In this document: positions 60,901 to 64,000 of the stretch, piece by piece | How the letters are laid out: every line of letters starts with the position of its first letter | Position numbering within the stretch: the stretch's first letter is position 1 | Assembly: GCA_011009095.1 (NCBI GenBank) | Contig: VTPC01090703.1 | Coordinates: 1-64,000 of the forward strand | DNA length: 64,000 nucleotides | Direction of reading: 5' to 3' | Source: Ignelater luminosus | Taxonomy: Eukaryota; Arthropoda; Insecta; Coleoptera; Elateridae | The notes under the pieces: generated by a model | Database searches by the model: none | The model's input: only the letters and a program-made list of their open reading frames with translations | Told to the model about the DNA's origin: nothing | Made by a program: the position numbers and the translations under genes

Positions 60901-63900
60901 TAGCGCGAAATTGATTTTATTTTACAGGTGTAAAGAATTTATTTTTTTGGAAGTAGATGTTACCGTTCCTGCGGGTAAATATGGTCACATATCGGTAGAC
61001 TAAATTAGCAGCGTTGATTAGCACTACTTACTCATCGTTCAAACAATATCACGTTTCACTTAAAATTCCAGCACTAAATTCAACAAAGTTAATATTTTAT
61101 TTAGAGCATTTTAGACTTCTATTTAAATTTTTAAAATTCCCTATCTCAATGATGTATCAGTCCGTGGTGCAGGTGATACAACTGTAGAGCCTATGGTTTT
61201 GGGGACCCATAAAGACAAAACAAATGATTTTTTTCCTGCCTAATTTCTTAATTTGTGTAGACACTGCAGAAGAACAGTCTAGAAAATGACACATTTTCAA
61301 AAATTATTTTGCCGCCATTAAAACTTTTATGTTTATATGATCATAGACTACTGATTTAATGGTTTGGAGATTACTACGTAGAATTGAAGTTCCTTTCGTT
61401 TGATTAAACCCATTCACCTGCCACAAATTGATTTTTACCTTCATGAAACATCAAATGTATGAACATTCAATGTCACATACTCTCTTGAATACCTTTTTCC
61501 GTGTTGTGCTTAATTAAAGTATCACTTTTTAAAGCAAAATGGGTTACTTCAATTCTTCCTTCTTCTTACAAATTTAGGTTGATTCTTTTTCTTTTGATCC
61601 TATTACCAAGAACCAGATTCTAGCCAGTTATAAGATATAGTGTAAGACTATTCTGAAATGCGTTTGATGCCCCTTCAATATCTACTGGTGGCAGTGTAGT
61701 AATGTAGTCGCAATATTCTAGAAAATGGAACTCTTTTCTTTCAATTCGCTTCTAAATGATGAAGTTGCGCAAAATTGTAAATTCCTTTCGTCTAGAGCTA
61801 GCACAGTACTTATTTCTCAATATTTTGTAAGTATCAAAGCAGGAACATTGTTGTAGGCTGTACGTGTACCAAAACCAAGACGATTTGTATCGGTACGAAT
61901 GAAATCAGTGGAATCTGCTTAACAACTTTAGACGGGATCCCTGATTTCTCTTTCAGTACTGTATGTGTATGAAGTGATCAAATGCAAATAAAGCTTTTGT
62001 ATAAAATATAGATTAAGGTTTTGATAAGACCAGAGGACCATCTGCATTATTGCTTCTAAACCAAATTTTTATCGGTTTGATGGTTGTTATCGGTAGCGTT
62101 TTGCCAATGAACGAATTAATAATTTTTCTCGACTGCTGAGAATAATTTTTGTATTACTTAGATAGACTAGTTCTGAATTATATATTTTGGTTTTTCCAGC
62201 ATTCATTTTATGTTTATGGTTTTTGTTATATCTGATATTCTAAACTTTTTGCAGTAATACCACCATATGGAAAACCCTTTTAAAAGAAAGGTACATTGGT
62301 GTTCCTGAAGACTTTATTGATCTAAATAATCATAAAATCATATACACGATTTTTATAATTTTTTTCTTTGAGCGTTTGAGATTGTTTTAAGCTAAAACAG
62401 CCTAGGATGCTTCCAAGATGAGCAAAAAGATGCGTACAGAAGATTTTTGATTAAAAACTAAATCAAGTACTCTAAAAACATTTATGTATATTCCAAATTT
62501 AACATGTTAAAGCTCAATTTCAATTTTTTTCTGATTGGTCTTTCCCATGTTTTAGGCTTAACAGTATTTATTAGAAAAATGCGTTAAAAATCTTGTTACC
62601 AATCTGCAATCAATTTGATAGAAGATGTTGTATCTATTATTCTTTAACAGATGGAGCAGCAAACAAAATAAAATTTTCGTTGCGGATCTATTTTAAAATC
62701 TTCATAAGGTGTAGGTAGCTTAGTAGCTATTTTTTTTAAAATGTACTGTGAGTTCTGATGCTTTTTGCTCAAAGAATCATGTAAATACGAATGGACTTGG
62801 GAATTTGCTGTTGTGGATCAATTTGTAATATTTTGTCTTAAGTCCAACACTGCGATCTTTTATAACTTTCTTTATTTGAAGTTTGAAGCTATGGCCGAAA
62901 AATTAAAAAAAGAAATTAGAAAGGCAAATTAGTAATAAGAAAGTCTGAGAATGTTTTTTTCCTGATGCAGCATTTCCAAGAATAAGGTGTGTTAAACTAT
63001 TAAATTGGCAGATAATGCTGCTAGTTAGAATTCTTTATAATTATAATCATAAATTAGTACCATATACCATGATGCATTGATTAGTGTCTCACTTTCAACG
63101 TTCTCCTTTTTTTTAGTGGTTAATCTTGAATATCAAACACATTATTGGGAAACAACATCCCACGCACACATTTTAATCTAATTATTTCTCGTGGTTTGTT
63201 TTGTTGCAAGAATTTCAGAAGTAATTAAGCATACATATCATTAGATTCAAGGTGAACAATTGATTAGTTTGTTTTCGTTTTGAATTGTTAATCTACTACC
63301 ATAAACAGAAACTCTTTTTTCTTTTATTAAGGTAAATACTTAAATGTATTTTTAGACCTATTTCATGCCCGTTATAGTAACTAAAGTACTATAAATAGTT
63401 TTTCTTACTACCTATAAGTTATAACAATGACGCAGAATACGAATTAAGTCAATAATAGGTCATTTTATCAATAACTTTTTAGCCATTTTTCTAGGTTAGC
63501 TGTATTAATTAATTTAAGGAATTTGTTTACTAGGTATAAATACTAGAATATTTCGTCACGATTTATTTTTCTTTTTTTATAATTTTAGGCCTTGAGGATT
63601 CTCAAGCATTATCTACTTTTTCTAAGAGATAATAATCAATTGTTTAGCTGCTTAGTTAGAATTGATATACATATTTAAGAAGATTTAAAATTGGCAATCC
63701 ATTAATAATCTACTTGACGTTTTGAGTGGGAATACAAAATTATGTAAAGAAAACAACTGTTAGTAAGTTTTGTGGTTATTGATTGAGGAAAATTTTGATC
63801 AAGAAAACAATTAGCTACTTAAACTATTAACATTTTAATCTTTCAGAATAATATCTATAATGCATAACCTATGGATGTAAATTGCGTTCCTACAGACTAG

Positions 63901-64000
63901 CTAACCTGAACTGGTTTTTTATGTAGCTGAAAGCGTTGCTTCAAGATGGTAAACAAAAATAAGAGACTATAATTATTTTTTTCCTCTCATTTAAATTTTG
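54981..64000. other. Probable long first intron or intergenic sequence
   Basis: I found no exon, transposase or RNA gene over this 9 kb. Short open frames such as 56408-56626, 57259-57504, 58327-58572 and 58792-58995 lack family motifs and good splice borders. The sequence is evenly AT-rich. It is unusually poor in recognisable transposons compared with the rest of the window, which would fit an intron under some constraint, though that is only an inference. Confidence 0.4.

Overview
The window looks like nuclear DNA from an insect; a beetle or another large-genome insect is my guess, not something I can prove. The evidence is strong AT richness, very short (55-77 bp) GT-AG introns, an arthropod-type TCAGT initiator, and a load of insect-style cut-and-paste transposons. 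No bacterial operon structure, tRNA, rRNA or CRISPR array was seen.

Only two host genes can be modelled with confidence. On the minus strand, 15389-17294 is a four-exon gene for a secreted protein made almost entirely of LDL-receptor class A (LDLa) modules, twelve by my count. On the plus strand, 31372-32554 is a six-exon cytosolic 5'-nucleotidase III (NT5C3/cN-III) gene. A third, unrecognised gene is suggested by a promoter-like stretch and a first coding exon at 54726-54980 that ends in a clean splice donor. The remaining 9 kb to the window end would be its first intron.

Most of the rest is transposon-derived. From left to right: a decayed Tigger/Jerky-type (pogo) transposase with subterminal repeats (2164-4264); an almost complete hAT element (9641-13055, TSD GTTTAAAG) inserted in a long-TIR mariner-type MITE (8960-13259); a LINE scrap (14009-14216); a degenerate ~155 bp tandem repeat beside the LDLa gene (17708-18770); a decayed long-TIR mariner-superfamily element (20251-21968); an internally deleted D34D mariner (27891-28788); a non-autonomous CAGGGTGTC element (34768-35581); a deleted mariner (36411-36831); a foldback (37038-37651); a 180 bp MITE (41623-41802); a nested MITE with 61 bp tandem repeats (42195-43736); and a decayed LINE carrying two small MITEs (50980-53470).

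The best-preserved system is at 45335-49269. It is a GINGER/GIN-type DNA transposon with 162 bp near-identical TIRs beginning TGTTA and a 4 bp TATA target duplication. Its retroviral-type integrase gene has one intron and a cysteine-rich tail and appears intact. A complete DD41D mariner (47526-48830) with an uninterrupted 361-residue transposase sits inside its 3' region. The two elements are nested without either coding region being broken.
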